Positions 60,700 to 64,000 of a DNA stretch of 64,000 nucleotides are shown here, piece by piece. The stretch covers positions 2,480,001 through 2,544,000 of the forward strand of contig JABWDB010000004.1 in the NCBI GenBank assembly GCA_019614645.1, given 5' to 3'. Made by a program: the position numbers and the translations under genes. Below the pieces are notes generated by a model, which made no database searches, was not told the DNA's origin, and worked only from the letters and a program-made list of their open reading frames with translations. This DNA is from Stratiolaelaps scimitus. Its lineage: Eukaryota > Arthropoda > Arachnida > Mesostigmata > Laelapidae. How positions within the stretch are numbered: position 1 is the stretch's first letter; each line of letters begins with the position of its first letter.

Positions 60700-62690
60700 A
60701 AAATTCAACGATGTAGTCACAAGCGTCAAATCAGGTGGCGAAGCGTCAATCGTTAGGATATTGTACGACTATTGGCTACCAGACTGTGAAAAAGCACTCC
60801 ACTGCTTTTGAGACGCAAGTCTCGCTGCGTACCACTTACGAGAACAACCTCCCAACAAGAAGCTCTGCCTTCGCGAAGGCTCGTGTCTGACCACCGAAGG
60901 GAAATCGACTACTCATCGACTTGACCATCTCAGAACATTGTTAGCAGCAATTGCAGTCAATAAATTAAAAAATTAATTAAGCCGTATGTCGATGATGTCA
61001 TCCTCTGGGTAGGCAATAGCGCGACGATAACTTGGCTTATGAACAGCCTAGATGATTGGAAGAAATTCGTAGCTAACAGCGTGCGAGAAATACAGGAACT
61101 TTCCGAGGCCAAGCAGTGGAATTATGTGGCCATGGATGATAACCCCGCTGATACTCTGTCAAGTCGATATGACCTGTCGTAAAAAGAGGAAACAGTGGTT
61201 TTGAGGATCTGAATTGCTAGGGAGATTCGGTGTTCCGGAATCGCAGCATGAACTTAATCCGTCAAAATCCTCTCCTGTTAGCATGACAGACGAGGAACGC
61301 GAGGTTACACCTTTGACATCTGCTTGCATGGCTACAAACTCCAAAAAAATCCATCATCTATTTGGAGCTGCTCACGTTTCATCATGGTAGAAAGCAGTCA
61401 GGATGACAGCATGTATTTTGCGTTACACTCACAGATTCTTCAAGACCGGACAATATTTTAAAGATGAAGTTATACATTGAAAAATAATCAAAGCAGACCA
61501 GACCGTTTTGATCAAACAGATTCAACGGGTCAATTTCACGAGCGAAGATCTGTCGGGGTGTAGAGCTACTGGCAAATCGGGCCTTTTTCTATCAATTTAG
61601 CCCTTCAAGGACGACGATGGCTTAATTCGCTACCGTTCAAGGTTGCAGCGGTCCGATAAGCTGTCTTATGACAAGCCATGTTCGATCCTGTTGCCAGGTG
61701 ACGACACGTCCCCAGAGCTATTAGTCGGCCGGACGCTGATTTGTTCAAAGTTTAGAGCAAAACCTGCAGAGGAAGTCGTCACTGCCACTACCAAACGTTC
61801 GATTGGAAACGTCACCACCATTCACGTCGATTGGTGTAGACTTTCTCGGACCAATAAACTGCAAAGAATCCAAGGGTAAGTTTGGAAAAAGGCTATGTAA
61901 CTATATTCGTACGCGCAGCCATTCGTGCGGTCTACTTAAACGCGTTGCGGACCTCAGCCTCACATATGAATTTCTGCTGGCGCCACATCGATTTCATAGC
62001 CACCACACTACTACAATCACGTTCTTTTCGGACAACGCTTTAACGTTGAACAAACGTACCATAAAGGAAATACAACGTATCAAAGATCGCTTATAGTGAC
62101 CAAAAGCTCAGGCGGCACTGTCTCAGTTCAACATTGCATGGAACTTTATCATCAAAGAAACCCCACAGCACGGGGGTCGGTATCAAAGATTAGTTCAAAC
62201 CATCAAAAGACCCCTTCGTAAACTTCTGGCCACAAAAACTTTACGTTCTCGAGAACCTATTGCATTACTCACCGAAGTTCAAGCAGTTGTCAACAACTGC
62301 CCCTTGACGCGCGGATCGGACGAGAATGACGAGCTTTTTGCGTTGACACTTGCAAATTTCTTGACGGGATATCCGACGGGCTCGATGTTTGCAGGAATTT
62401 TTAACGAGTCGTTGTTCCCGCGGGATACCGTGGTTTTCAACGACTGCTAAAGGCAAGAACAACCGTTGTTAACAGCCTTTTGGGAGCGATTTAGGACTGA
62501 ATATTTATCGCATTTACATTCAGGTTACTGCACTACGACAATGTCGCCAAATCCTCGCAAAGTTGGTGATGTTTGCAGTCTGCAAACACGTCGACCATCG
62601 CGTGCCCACTGGTCTTTGTGCGGAGTTTTGTCTCTCCCTGTCGAGGAGAGATCCAACAACGAACTTGAGCAGACATAGAACTTGTATCAT
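60700..62690 (+). pseudogene. BEL/Pao retrotransposon pol relic (RNase H to integrase)
   Basis: Collinear blocks over about 2 kb in shifting frames. LHCF, stop, DASLAAYH (60797) and THRLDHLRTLLAAI (60920) belong to the RNase H region, as do DDVILWVGNSATITWLMNSL (60987), VREIQEL and NPADTLSSR (61080-61170). DDDGLIRYRSRLQRS (61610) and PCSILLPGDDTSPELLV (61675) precede the integrase. Integrase: PPFTSIGVDFLGPINCKESK (61810, first Asp), FFSDNAL (62020, second Asp), then two stops, FNIAWNFIIKETPQHGGRYQRLV (from 62130; the site normally holding the catalytic Glu is Gln), LLTEVQAVVNNCPLT (62265), FLTGYPTG, and FWERFRTEYLSHLH (62475). Known role: LTR-retrotransposon polyprotein. At least four disruptions plus two lost catalytic residues make it inactive. 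Gag, protease, the RT core and LTRs were not found. Confidence 0.85.
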
Positions 62691-64000
62691 TAAATTATCA
62701 TCTGGCGCAGACCCATCTACCCCCTAGAAATCAATACCTAAATTACATCTAAAAATGGAAATAGTTAGGCGGGGTGTTGTCGGCTTTCGATGAGCGACAG
62801 GGCCTCGTCCTTTTTCACTCTTCTGTCTGGCTGGGGGTGGCGGACTGCTCGGAAGCTGATTTAATAAGGTAGGTAATCTCTTATGGTCTCTACCGAGGGA
62901 TAGCCTAATAAGATGTATATATATTTTGCCAAGTTTCAGGTGATATGATATTTGTTCTACACACCGAGTTTTTAACGACTTTTCTCATTCAATGTCTGCG
63001 ATAGATTCAATGTTGTAAGGATGTTCATAATGTTAAGGGAATGTTAATGTGTTCGTATACGATCACCGGGGAGGCGCATCATAGGGATGTGATTAATTGC
63101 CTCATACATCCAGTGTGCAGTTTTAACAAGCACGCACATACTACAATGGACGTCCGTTTGACGACCCGATATTTGCTTATTACCTTCATTGTTCCACTCG
63201 CCGATAATTGCTTATTAACGGAATTTACTTCTTCTATTACATTTTGATCGCCATGTTGTCATAGTTCCCGGAACCTCAGTAGCCGCTGACGGCGGAGTGT
63301 CGCAAATTATGACTATATTGTCACATTTCCGAGTAATACCCATGACATAATATGTTGCTATGTAATGTTGATTTGTACTCAAGAGTATGTATATGTATTG
63401 ATACATAGCGGCCAGCTATGGGACCGATCGACCTACCGGGCTATCAGCAGCGGCTTCGGTGGTTACAAATCAGAATCATACAGCAGTTGTTCGGTGGCAG
63501 CAGGTCGATTGGCTTGATAAGACTATTCAAGTAAAAAGAGAAACGTCCCCCTTCTTCGGCAGATTTCAATAAGCAACGGATAGCGGATTGAGGCGGGCGA
63601 CGATGGCAGAGCAGTGTACATGAAATTAGAGTATCGTTTGTGTACGAAGACATACAAGATTGACGTTTGCCGAATGGGCGATATCTGCTGATCTATGAAA
63701 TAGATTCTGCTTTAATTTAGCGCTACAGCGTTTTAAAACATTTAGCTATTTTTTTTGGAGCTTCCGTCTACAATTTTCGCCATGTAATTAAACCTCTGAA
63801 CCATGGAACCCCGCCGAACCGCGTGCTCAGAATGGGTGGTCCTATGAGTGAATTCCGATCTGATATCTCTTGCCAGGCATTTGTTGGCCTTGAGTTCGGC
63901 TTCCAATAGGACTGTTTGGATAATCAGAGTAAAAACAAGATAAGCCGGAAAGCGCCGGCTGGAGCGCCAGACATAGTCATTGAATTTGAACAGATTGTGG
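62691..64000. other. Non-coding stretch
   Basis: Follows the BEL/Pao integrase end. No LTR, polypurine tract or gene could be identified; open frames are short. Confidence 0.5.

Noticed and set aside
1..64000. CRISPR arrays, bacterial operons, plasmid or phage modules
   Set aside because: No regularly spaced direct repeats, no operon-like gene packing, and all recognised elements are metazoan transposons.

Overview
The window looks like nuclear DNA of an invertebrate animal, most likely an arthropod. It is AT-rich and gene-poor, full of (TA)n and other microsatellites, and loaded with relics of classic metazoan transposons: CR1-type and other non-LTR retrotransposons, BEL/Pao and Ty3/gypsy LTR elements, mariner transposons and tRNA-derived SINE-like pieces. 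There is no operon structure, no Shine-Dalgarno logic and no complete host gene. A mite or tick is my preferred guess from the mix of elements, but the sequence does not prove it.

Layout. 0-1 kb: a dead mariner on the minus strand. 1-16 kb: non-coding DNA with SINE-like pieces, two copies of an interspersed repeat (called family B here; about 4.4 and 6.6 kb), a GC-rich island (8.56-9.9 kb) and a small palindromic element with a (TA)n centre (14.62-14.75 kb). 16.8-17 kb: a gypsy integrase relic. 18.7 kb: family B in the opposite orientation. 20.3 kb: an in-frame 39-bp tandem duplication. 25.65-26.86 kb: an endonuclease/reverse-transcriptase relic on the minus strand. 30.1 kb: family B. 31.5 kb: a short candidate host exon ending at a strong splice donor. 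34.8-35 kb: the best tRNA-like/SINE unit. 35.6-36.1 kb: the C-terminal part of a LINE, homologous to the 45.5-kb element. 36.4-36.7 kb: family B. 37.86-38.53 kb: a second mariner of a different lineage.

39.3-42.36 kb holds the best-preserved element: a CR1-like retrotransposon with one uninterrupted endonuclease plus reverse-transcriptase reading frame and an AATAAA plus TTGAA-repeat tail. 45.5-47.0 kb holds a second, 5'-truncated non-LTR element whose RT reading frame is still open for 460 codons. 50.8 kb: a possible gypsy integrase C-terminus. 54.2 kb: another RT relic. 59.0-59.94 kb: a striking long inverted repeat (arms about 370 bp, roughly nine bases in ten identical by eye) around a 200-bp spacer that itself carries an RT-like fragment. 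60.8-62.7 kb: a decayed BEL/Pao pol (RNase H to integrase end).

How the parts relate: the elements do not form a pathway. The CR1-like ORF is the only source here of a potentially complete retrotransposition enzyme, and the short repeats (SINE-like, family B, MITE-like) are probably non-autonomous passengers of such machinery. I did not find a convincing new molecular system. The features most worth following are the long inverted repeat, the intact CR1 ORF with its boundary hairpin, the LINE family represented at 45.5 and 35.6 kb, and family B.
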